From the NCBI GenBank assembly GCA_001643675.2, contig LSRY02000060.1:85001-149000 (forward strand): a DNA stretch of 64,000 nucleotides, read 5' to 3'. Of this stretch, positions 24,601-34,509 are shown in pieces. The position numbers and the translations under genes are program-made. Every line of letters starts with the position of its first letter. Positions within the stretch are counted from its first letter, which is position 1. Below the pieces are notes generated by a model. It was not told the origin of the DNA and ran no database searches. It saw only the letters and a program-made list of their open reading frames with translations. Source of the DNA: Monocercomonoides exilis (lineage: Eukaryota > Preaxostyla > Oxymonadida > Polymastigidae).

Positions 24601-27600
24601 AAGCAGTGCGACGAAATTATGCTTGTCTTAATAATCATTCTTGTGACATCTCTTACTCCCCTCACAGTCATACAACTTTTGGTCTACGTGTTGTACACCT
24701 GGAAATCAGTGAAGAATCGGATGAGGGCATATCAGACGATGCTGGACATGCCGAAGAACAAGATGCAGAGTGTCATTCGCCGACTTCTGAGAGACGAGGA
24801 CGAAGAAGACGACTTCACGATCAACGTCGAGATGGGAGAGAGCATGGAGACGAGGACATTTGACAACTACTTGGACAACAACGGCATGCACAACGATGAT
24901 AACAGCCACAACGGAGAGTTCTTGGAAGATCCTGGCGCGTCTGCGTTGCGCGAAGAAGGAGACGAAAGTGGAAAAGATGACAGTTCACAGAAAGCTGTTT
25001 GCAATTCTCCACAGACATCTCAACTGGATGGCAAAGGGCCGAGTGAAATCAATACACATCCAATATTTGTGAGGCAGCAATCGATGGAGTCTCAGCAGAA
25101 GAGAAAGGCTTCTTTCAGGCAAAACGCACCCGAAACGGAACTTTCCAATGAGAAGCCAGCAACTTCCACGCTTTCGAGTGCTGGGTTTTCGATGGAGTCG
25201 TTAAACGACACTCCGTTTGCGATGGAGTCCTCGAGTTCTTTGTTTGATGAGCATCTGACGACAATTCCTTCGACACCAGGTTTGCAGCTGCCAACGCCAA
25301 TGGTCGGCGAAGAGAGCCCAAAGGGAGCACAAATAACTGAACGAAGCAACGGAGCAAGGAAAACACCACAGCCACCGCTGTCGAATATCGATCTTTCTTT
25401 GGGCAAACCGAAAGTGGAGTCGGAAGGAGGAGGAGCAGGAGCAGCAGAAGTTCTGACTAATCGATCGAAGAATAACTCAACCCCTTCGAATAATCTGCAG
25501 TTGGACTCATTTGGGATGGGGTTTGTTGAATACGAAGGTGCGTCAGTTGTAACAAGTGCCACTCCCACCCGAAGCGCAACAAGGACGCCAGTGAACCAAG
25601 TGTTTGGAAATACACTGGCTGCCCCGCTGACAATCAAGCCGCTTGGCATCAATCTGACTGACGAATTGAACAACGCACCGCCATCTCCTCTTTTTATGCC
25701 GCAATCTCCTCTTCTCACGGCACGGTCTTCTCTTCTCACTCCACGAACTCCTCTTCCCATTCCGCAATCTCCTCTTCTTGTGTCACAATCTCCTCTTCTT
25801 GTGCCGCAGTCTCCTCTTCCCATTCCTCAGTCTCCTCTTCTCGTGTCGCAATCACCGCTTGTTCCGCCTCTCTTTTCAAACATCGATATCGATTCCATCA
25901 ACAGCAATGGAAACAACAGCCAGCCGCACTTTGGTCTGACGTCTACAGCCTCGTTCTCCATCCAGCACGCAGTGTCTGAATACGAAACGGGGTCTCTTTT
26001 CAACTCGGCGCAGGTGATGCAGCCTCTATCGCCAAGAAATCTGTCTCCACAGAACAGGGCATTGACATACAGCCAGAACCTGTCGTTTCCGCAGATAGAA
26101 GTACCTACTCCGATGCATGCTGTCTCAGAGGCACAACTGAAGACTGATCGAAGCATGTTTGATGGACATTTGACGCCTACGCAGGCACAGCAGCAACAAC
26201 AACAACCGCAGCAGCAGCCTCAAGAACAACAACAGCAACAACAAAATGGAGCAACTGAAATGAAATACATGATTGATTACGATGATAGCGATGAGTCAGA
26301 AAAGGACAAGCAGATGGGGCTGATCAGAAACGTCATTGAAGATGCAGCGTGGGAAGAAGGAATCGAAAAGGAGATAGAGAAGCACGAAGCAGCATACAAA
26401 CAGTTGCCACGTCCGATATCAAAATTAGTTGTATTTACCGTGTTATTTTCAACATTGATTGGCTTAACCACAATCATATTTTCTGTTCTTATCATATCCT
26501 ACGATGTCAGGAGCTACAGGCCAATATCTGCGAACATCATTCTTTCTGGAATGCGTGCTTCAATCTTGTTCCAAATCCAGTTTCTTCTGATATCCATTCT
26601 TCAGCCGCTTCCGCTGCTGGAGACGAACCAATCAATCACGTTTCCGAGATCGTGCAATCCAGTCATGTACAACTCTTCCCATTGCTCTGGTGATCCACTC
26701 ACTGCACGCGGCATGCTGGTTCCGATGTCCAATTACTTCGAGGCAGTGCATTTGGGGTGCCACTTCGGAGATTCGGAGTATTCGCACGCAGATGATGTCA
26801 CATACGATGAAGTGACTGTGTCGCGGATGAAGAAGGAGTTCAATGTGAAGACGCTGCTGGACGATACAGAATGTTTCCTTGCTAATTCTGATGACTGTTC
26901 TCAGGTGAATCCTATGCGGATATACGGGGTGCATGGGCATCTTTACGGACTCACATCGCTTTTGGCGCGGATGAGAATAAACGTGGAGAGGATTTCGAAG
27001 ATGGATGTTGAAAACATCACGTATTTAACCCCTGAAGCACGATTCATTTTGAATGGCCTTCGAAACGACATTGTGGGAGGTATAAACAAGATGACGAATA
27101 TGATTTTGACTGAAGGAAAGGAAGAAGTGCATAAATCGGTTACTATTCTAGTCATTGCGTTTATATTGTTTTCTATTTTATTCATTATTTCAATGTTTGG
27201 AAATTCAAGGACGTGGGCGATTGAAGTGACGTTTGTTGAGAATGTTTCTTGGAGATTGCACCACCTGCTGCCAATCAAAGAAGGCGAAAAGGAGATTGAG
27301 ATGATTTCATCGATGGTGACCGGACACGACTCGTTCGACAAAGGAAGAGAAGCAATTCTGGATGCAGCACAGCAGCTGGTAACATCAGTCAATCAATATG
27401 AACGACAAGAAGTTGTGATGGATGCGTTCTATCAGCTTTCATCAACAGTATTGGCAGCTTTCAATGAGGAGGAAAGAGAAATGGTAGCGAGGAATTATGC
27501 AAACATTGAAAAGCACAAAAGAGAGCATTTGCTGTTGAGACAGAGGCTGACGCTGATTGGAGACCAGCTTCGCTCAAAGAACGATGCAGTGAAATCAATT

Positions 27601-27747
27601 GGAAAGAGGAAGCTTATTTCTTTGTTTGACATGCACTTCACAGACGAAGATATCACCTTTGCAGACACTTGTTTCGAGATGGATGACAACAATCAGAATA
27701 ATAATGATAATAACGAAAACGAGAACGAAGACATCGATGATCTGTGA
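21690..27747 (+). CDS. TmcB/TmcC-like giant TPR membrane protein
   Basis: Two exons: 21690-21938 and 22051-27747 (intron of 112 nt, GTTTGT...GTCAG, phase 0, with CTAAC at about 22000 as a possible branch site). Product about 1981 aa. The N-terminal third has several membrane helices. About residues 385-560 hold TPR-like helices (YVYTHALKSNPNDSMLCFQY, RSYARLLLDIYDDEDEAEMI), the signature of the TmcB/TmcC TPR family known from amoebozoans and metamonads. More membrane helices lie near 722 and 930, then a long Ser/Pro/Asn-rich cytosolic linker (about 1000-1500) with a tandem SPLL repeat and a poly-Gln tract, then helices near 1537 and 1779. No nucleotide cyclase domain is present, unlike some relatives. 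Likely a plasma-membrane sensor; function inferred. Very few stops and a higher GC content than its surroundings support it as active. Confidence 0.85.
25672..25860 (+). repeat. In-frame 18-nt minisatellite encoding P-Q-S-P-L-L
   Basis: About ten imperfect 18-nt units within the TmcB-like gene encode a hexapeptide of the type PQSPLL/PIPQSPLLV. Each unit has an SP or TP site that a proline-directed kinase could use (inference). Confidence 0.85.
26188..26246 (+). repeat. Poly-Gln tract in the TmcB-like gene
   Basis: CAG/CAA run encoding about 17 Gln broken by Pro and Glu, at the end of the low-complexity linker. Confidence 0.9.
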
Positions 27748-28957
27748 AGAAAATGAAAATATTACCTTTTTTTTTCATTGTTTATAGTCTGTTTTTCTCA
27801 AATTTTTGGCTGCAAAAAGTTGTATGGCCATTTTTTAGTGTAGTTATACTAGAATTTTTATTTCAGCTAGTTTTTCTATTCAATTTTTATATCTTAATTT
27901 ACATCTTAATTCCATTGTCTAATATGTATTTCTCATAAGATGCTCTTTGAGAGCTCTTGTTTTTCAACCTTCATGTATCTCTCATTGTGTTCTAAATTAT
28001 TTGTTGATTCATTAAGCATTCGCATCTGTCAATAATGAAATTTGAAGTTCTATTTTTGAAAGTTTAATTTATTTCATTCATTTCACTTTGGTATGAAAAT
28101 AAGTACTTTTTTAATTTCATTTTGTCATTTTATAGTTTTTATTATTTTGTTATTTATTCTTCAATCTTGTTATCTGTTCTTCATTAGTTCTTCTTTTGAA
28201 CAAAAACATCTAAATTCATTTGTTTCCACGAGAATGTATTTTCCTGTGACATCACCATAAACTATGATTTACTGTTGTTTTGAAGATTTTGCTTTTGTTG
28301 AGTGAAAATCGTTAAAGGAGAATTGCTTTTTATTGTTGTACATCACTTTTTACTGAACAAAAATTCATATTTTTTTTTTCATTTTGTGAATTTTAAATGC
28401 TTTTAAATTTTATTTTGAGTAAGTTCGTCTTATTTCACAACTTTTCGATTCAAAATTAACACCTATTTTATGAGGTATTTTGATTATTTACCATTTTTAT
28501 TTTTCATGGGTGTGCTTTAACTGAGCAAAGCTATATTTTATCAAGATTTGATTCATCATTTCCTATTCTTTTTTATTTTTAAGTCGTATTGATGTTTTTT
28601 AAAATATTGTGAAAGAATACTGAATTTCAACAAACTCCAAAAAGCAATTTGAAAAGGAAAAAAAAAAAAATAAAAAAATAAAAAAATAAAAAAATAAAAA
28701 AATAATAATAAAAAAAAAAGATACAAAGACGCGAATGAATGAAACTGAAAAAAAAAAAAAAAAAAAAAAAAAAATAATTTTTTCCTGATGAATGAGCTTT
28801 GTTTGCGAAAATAAAAGAAATTTAATATAGAACAAGAAGTGCAATTCATTTCGATAACATATCATCCATTCAATGAGAATAAAATCAAAGGATAGATTTT
28901 GAACAAAGTCTTTTGTTTGATGAAGAATGAAATGCCAAAATTACAGATGATCTGTTT
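27748..28957. other. Intergenic, T-rich then A-rich
   Basis: 3' flank of the TmcB-like gene. T-rich to about 28550, then an (ATAAAAA)n patch at 28660-28710 and an A run at 28749-28774. No gene seen. Confidence 0.5.
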
Positions 28958-28969
28958 TTGTCAAAGGAA

Positions 28970-29233
28970 ATGGAGGCATGGTTGCAACTCCTTGATGTTC
29001 CAACAGAAACAAGAACCATCACGATATTAAGAGTGTATACAGTTTATATTGGTGAATTGGAAAATCCAACACATGAAGAAAACACATTTTTAAGGAAAAA
29101 AAAAAGAGTCACAGATGGAAGCAAAAATCAGGATCACGATGTATTAATTGGAGAAAATTCAAATGAGAAAAGAAATATTTATAAGCTTTATTGGCTTGCC
29201 AATCATCCAGGATTAAATATGAATCTTGATTAA
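28970..29233 (+). CDS. Hypothetical 87-aa ORF
   Basis: The ATG frame gives MEAWLQLLDVPTETRTITIL, then a polar region with KKKRV and a final LYWLANHPGLN. It looks protein-like but is short, isolated and unrecognised. It may be the last exon or a relic of a larger gene. Confidence 0.25.
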   Translation: MEAWLQLLDVPTETRTITILRVYTVYIGELENPTHEENTFLRKKKRVTDGSKNQDHDVLIGENSNEKRNIYKLYWLANHPGLNMNLD

Positions 29234-29530
29234 AGAAGAAAATCTGGGCTAATGATAACTTGACGTAGTCGCTCAAATTTTGTTTTTATTAAGATTTTTT
29301 TTGCATAATAGTCAATAATGTGATTAACTAAAAGAAGTCAGCTCCGAAAATTCGAACAATCTTTTGTTTTCAGAAAAACACATTTTTTCAAAAAAATCCC
29401 ATAATATAAGTTTTTTTATTTTTTTAATTTAAAATTAAATAAAATAGAACCTATTTTCAAATGGTATGAAAAAAAATTTGATTTAGAAATAACTATTTGA
29501 CGTAGAAAGTTGCTTTTGAAAAAGATAATA

Positions 29531-30300
29531 TCAAAATTGGAAATCATCCTCAAACGATGATGCATCACCTCCATCTCCAGCTCCAAAAGGATCGATATCA
29601 TCATCCATGTTATCTTCAAATTTAATGACTGGAACATCATCATCACTTGTTTCTTTATGATCACTTTTTTCATCATCATCAATCTCCATTGTGATATCTT
29701 CCTCGGTCTCACTTTCTGATTCTTCATCGTTTTTGTTTTTTGTTGGTTTGTATTGAAAGACATGAGTTAGAAATTCATTTATAGTCAAATTTTCATCTCT
29801 TTTCCCAATGAAACTCATCAAAAAATCATCAATGAATCTTTCTTTGACTCCTGTTCGAGGGAAACTTGTTCTGAGCAAGCTCCAAGTTCCATCCATCAAA
29901 CATGTGCAAATTCCAGAGAGAGCATCACGAAAGTTGTATTTGTAACATACAGTTAATTGCTTATATCCCAACGTCTCCAGACACTGATATGCTTTCCATT
30001 CATCGGAGTATATCATCGTTCCTTCAATCACATTTGCCTGGATGATAGGAATTAAAGTGTTTTTCTTTCTATTTTTCACTCGTAGCAGTAAACATTTTCC
30101 TTTCTTTCCTTCAACGTTCCTTTCAATCATGCCAAATATCCAAATTTGTGCTTTTTTCTTTCCCTTGTGATATTTTCTTTTCGTTAATATGGCTTCGTCA
30201 ATCTCCACAATTGTTTCTTCACCGCCAAGCTTTTGAAATTTGTCACAGCATACGAGGCTAAACTTGCACGAGCAATTGAATAATAATAACTGACAGATAT
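29531..30300 (-). pseudogene. Merlin (IS1595/ISXO2-like) transposase, C-terminal part
   Basis: Catalytic half of a Merlin-type transposase. Recognised blocks: KLGGEETIVEIDEA (first acid), KRKYHKGKKK, IWIFGMIERN, MIYSDEWKAY (second acid), and CLMDGTWSLLRTSFPR, where the family usually has Glu and this copy has Asp. A long acidic C-terminal tail (about 70 aa, Glu/Asp-rich, ending FEDDFQF) follows and is intact to the stop. The N-terminal zinc ribbon is missing. Homology ends at 30300, exactly where a MITE-like end (GGGTGATTCTTTTTG) begins, so the ORF start at 30334 lies in foreign sequence. The complementary N-terminal half occurs at 40255-40585. Confidence 0.75.
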
Positions 30301-30324
30301 GGGTGATTCTTTTTGAAAAGTCGC
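30301..30324 (+). repeat. MITE end, GGGTNATTC family
   Basis: GGGTGATTCTTTTTGAAAAG followed by TCGC. It matches the ends of the MITE at 44101-44352 and the single end at 40231-40254. No matching opposite end was found nearby. Confidence 0.6.
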
Positions 30325-30473
30325 TATGGATCAAAAATCAATCCCATGAAAGTTAATAAAAAAACACTCCGTTACCATAATACAAATGAAAATATAAAAC
30401 TCACACAGTGATGTTAGTAGGCTCATAACAAACTTCTTTATGAGAAGATATATTCTTTTTCAAAAAATTATGC

Positions 30474-30925
30474 ACAGTCTAAACCGGATATAATCACGTC
30501 GGTTTTTGCACAACTTTTTGTGACTATATCCGATTGTGATTACACACGATGATGCTTCACACAGAAAAAAATAAAAATTTATAAATAAATTAATTAATTT
30601 TGGGTCATAATTTTCATTTTTGGAAATTCTATCCAAATACACTTTTTTCACTTGCGAAATTAATTTTTTGCATCAATGCATATTGCTTTAACTTATTTGA
30701 GTATAATTTTGAAAACGCGAAATTTTGAGATTTTTGATCAAAAAATCGATTTTTCAATGAAAAAATCACCCATAATAATAAAAAATGTGATTATATATTT
30801 TCATCCCTGTGATGATATGCGATGAAAAATGAATGAAAAACTATCAAAAAATATCGGTGCATAGAAAAATGTGACTATAAACGAATGTGATTATATTCGA
30901 CGTGATTATATCCGGTTTAGACTGT
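30474..30925. repeat. MITE with perfect 28-bp terminal inverted repeats
   Basis: The left end 30474-30501 (ACAGTCTAAACCGGATATAA, then TCACGTCG) and the right end 30898-30925 are exact reverse complements. Subterminal copies of TGTGATTATATCC-like units occur inside both ends. The element is 452 bp with no ORF. No clear target duplication is visible. Confidence 0.85.
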
Positions 30926-31249
30926 ATCAAATTTTTTGATCAAAATTTGAATTTTTGCTTTTCTATGTGAAAAGGGTTTTATTGCTTGAACTATTTTGCA
31001 CTTGTTGATTCATAAAATGCACAAGGTTTTTATCGATTTTATTTCATCAAAAATTAGAGATTCGTTAATTAATCAAATTCTTATTTGATTAAAAATTTTC
31101 ATTGCACAGAATGTGCCTGGAATTTTAATAAATGCGTAGATTACTCCCACAAGTTTGATAAATATGAAAAACATACATATCAAAAGGTTTTCATTCAGCT
31201 TTTATTTAAATGTTTTATTTTATTATTCTAATAAAATTATTCATTATTT

Positions 31250-31780
31250 TAGCTTGGAAAGTTTGCTGCAGATTTCAGAGCACCGTTTGTGAAGGAACTG
31301 GCGATCTGGGGTTGCACAATAGACTCGTTTGAAGGAGAAGAAGATCTTTTGTTGAGGGTTGTGAAATACCAGAGCGAGACGATATTAGTTTCTTCAGTTG
31401 CAGACAATCATGGAGATTGCAAGCAATGTGGAGGATTTGAAGCGCCTTGTGAGTCTTTGAGTGAAGGAGTTCAACACATCATACCATCACGCTATTCGCA
31501 GCTGTTGATATCGGAGCAAACAATCATCAACGGAGAATGCTGTGTGCAGAATGTTAGCATTCACTCATTGGAATCAACTTCAGCTGCTTTGGTGTATCTG
31601 AACTCAACAATTGTTGGGGATGTGGGAAGTCTAATCACAACTGCAGGGAGAATTCGTATAGAGAGAGCAAAGTTCACCTTTGGCCAGTCGTATGCGCACT
31701 CTAGCTGCGCTGCTGTTAACGGCACTAATGGAGAGCACTCGTTCTCCTTTGAAAATTTTGCATCGTCTTCTGCCTTATAG
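31250..31780 (+). pseudogene. Pmp-like beta-helix protein fragment
   Basis: Open from a possible acceptor (TTTTAG at about 31253) to TAG at 31778-31780. The product (about 170 aa) includes CKQCGGFEAPCESLSEGVQH, the Cys-rich block seen near the N-terminus of the Pmp-like protein at 4155-7137, and short beta-strand repeats. It lacks an N-terminal signal, most of the helix and any membrane anchor. Likely a truncated relic; an internal exon of an unseen gene is the alternative. Confidence 0.5.
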
Positions 31781-31889
31781 GTCGTCCTGACATCCTCGTT
31801 TCCTACCGAGCACCATTTTCTTCAGAAGTCCCTCTTTCCGTGCAATTCAACCATCCTTTCTCTTCTTCTCCTTCTACTCCTTCTTATGC

Positions 31890-32150
31890 ATATTATTATT
31901 ATTATTATTATAATTATAATTATAATTTTATTCCATTCATTCACCATCACACAAATCATCAAACTCATTTTATTCTTCTCATTCTTCTCATTCTCATCGC
32001 ACTGCAAGAATATTAATCGAACCTTCTTCTTCTTCTTCAAATTCTTCTTCTTCTCCTCGTTCTCCTTCTCCTCCTCCATTACCACCACCACCACCGCCGC
32101 CGCCACCACCACCACCTCCTCCTCCTCCTTCTTCTTCTTCAACTTAAAAC
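31890..32150. repeat. Microsatellite cluster
   Basis: (ATT)n/(ATA)n at 31889-31925, (TTC)n at about 32025-32055, and (CCA/CCG/CCT)n at 32075-32135. ORFs on both strands here are repeat artefacts. Confidence 0.8.
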
Positions 32151-32280
32151 CTGAATGAGTTTCAGAAACCTCCATCGCGTGTGTCCCCTTGCCACATTCA
32201 CCGTCGCTCCTCTTCTGTAAACTTCTCCTCTCATTCTCCTCTCCTCAGCTCTGATCATATCTCTCTACTTCTTCCATTGC

Positions 32281-34192
32281 AGTTACTCCATTTGTGCCAT
32301 CTTCTTCTTTGAAATCTTCAACAGTTTCTACCACAATTCCTTCTCGTCTATCAAAACCATCAGCTTCTGCTGCACCTTCTGCTTTCTCCTCTCCCTTAGT
32401 CACACTCTCTCAAGTGCCTGTATCATCCAGCAAGAAAACACCTCTTTCTCCTTCTCTTTCTCTTTCTCCTTTTCTCTCTCTTTCTCCTTCTGCTGTAAAA
32501 AGGAGATCCACAACCCCTCCTCCCACATCATCAGCAAACACTTATCGCCCTGTGCCTCAGACTGTTCCTGTTGCTTCAACTTCACCTCGTCCTGTGTTCT
32601 CTTCTACTGCTTCCTCTTCTTCTTCCTCTTCTTCTCTTTCTTCTGTTCCGTCAACCTCTTTCTTTTCCCAAGAACATTCGGTCTTTTCTCCACAAACAGC
32701 TGAAATTGATGAGCTTCACAACTCGTCAAAGCCTGCAGCATTTTCAATTGTTCATTCGGATGACTCTTCGAAAGGACAAACTCTTCAGTAATCCTCTTCT
32801 CCTTCTCCTTCTTCCTCTTCCTCTTCCTCTTCTTCTCTCACTCCAATATTATCTGCTGCTGCTGCATCATCTTCCTCTTCCTCTTCCTCTTCCTCTTCTC
32901 TTCTATCATCAACCTCTCTCTCTCTCAATCAACCCCCTCATTAAATAGCTCTTCTCGCAGTGTTCTCCGTCAAACCGCTCCGCTTCGCCCGCTCATCAGC
33001 CATAATTCAGCACAATATTATTCTCTTCCTTCATCTCAAGCAACTTCACTTCAACCTCTGCGCTTCTTAACTCCTCCAATGCCTCCTTCTCAGCCTCCTC
33101 CTTCTCATCCTCCGCCTCATCCGCCTCCACCTCTTTCCAACCCTCCTCCTCCTCCTCATTCTCTTCCTCCACACACGCTTCCTCCTCCTTCGAAGTCTCC
33201 TCCACCTGTTCCTCTTTCTCCTTCTGCAAGCATACTGCCTGCTTCATTTGTGTCTTTCTTTGGTACCACACAAACAAATGCTCCTTCTTCTTCGCCTTCG
33301 TTGTCGTCTTCTTCTTCTTCAGTTGGATCAACAGATGATGCAAAGATGAATTCTCTTAAGACAGGCTCTGGTTCTTACACTCCAACACCAATGTGCTCAA
33401 ATGCTGATGTTCCAGCTTCTTTCTCTTCCATCTCGTCAATTTCTTCTTCTTCTTCCAACCAGCACCCAATCTTCTCTTTCGACTCGTTCTGTTTCGATGA
33501 ATGAGTAGCCAACAGCAGCCACAACTCCGTTTTCAATGGTATCTGCTGAATTTTCGATGTCCCCTTCGCTCAAAAGACAAAGCAACGGAACCCCACAAAG
33601 ATCTGCTTATACTCCTCCTTCTTTCTCAGCAAGAAATATGCCTACAGATTTTGCGTCTGATTTTGCTCCTTCTTCTTCTTCCACTTCGAATTCTTCGAAT
33701 TCTTCTTCTTCTTCTTTGTCTTCCTCTTCTGCTTTCTCAAAGCCAAATCCTCGTTCAATCAACAAGGGATCATTCACTCTTGATATCTTTTCATCATCAT
33801 TACCTTCTTCTTCTTCTTCTTCTTCTCTGTTTGGACAGCCTTCTTCAATAAGATACTCAACCACACCGCCATTTGATTTCTTTGACAGAAAGATTTATGC
33901 TGATCTTTCCAAAAACTCTCCTTTCTCTTCTTCTCGAACACAATCGTCATCATCATCAACATCGTCATCTTCATCATTGTTCATGCCTTTCTCAACTTCA
34001 TCATCAATTTCTTCTTCTTCTTCTTCTTCCTCTTCTTCCTCTTCTTCTTCCTCTTCTCCTTCTCCTTCTGATGCATTAAACATTCCAATTTCACAACATT
34101 TCATATCAATTTGTTCAAAGCAACATTTATCTTCTTCTTCTTCACCCTCTTCACCTTCTTCACCTTATTTACTATTATTTGCTCAGAAATAA
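32281..34192 (+). pseudogene. Ser/Pro-rich low-complexity protein gene, disrupted
   Basis: From a good acceptor (TTCCATTGCAG, ends 32281) the plus strand is a Ser/Pro/Thr-rich coding region. Non-repetitive islands argue that it once was a gene: VTPFVPSSSLKSST, TAEIDELHNSSKPAAF, TDDAKMNSLKTGSGSY and SMSPSLKRQSNGTPQRSAYT. It breaks at TAA 32789-32791, near 32943, and at TGA 33502-33504 with a frame change before 33536. Similar plus-strand islands continue to about 34565 (for example TPTATPSSAETAPLIAHPQE). Short unpredicted introns could explain some breaks. The minus strand also reads as coiled coil in places, so strand assignment is moderate. Confidence 0.45.
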
Positions 34193-34509
34193 GCAAAAAG
34201 AAAACAAAACATTCTCAATGTTGACTCCATATTTGTTTCTTTCAAAGAATTTTTTGAAAGAAATTGATTGTAAAAAGAAACAGGAAATAGATGGAAAATG
34301 AGGTTGGTTGATGAAGCAAAATCAAATTTTGAAGAAAAATTGAGAATACAAAAATCGATAAATAAAGAATAAAAGAGAAAGAAGAGAAAGAGGGGTTAGA
34401 GGAAGAAGAAGAATAGAAGAAGAAGAATACGATAAGGATAATGCAAATATCAATGAAGAACATGGAAAGGCTTCGCTATTAACTCCCACAGCTACGCCAT
34501 CGTCTGCAG

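Noticed and set aside
22135-27747. Guanylate cyclase domain at the C-terminus of the TmcB-like protein
   Set aside because: No cyclase-type catalytic motif is seen; the protein ends in a short acidic Asn/Glu-rich tail.
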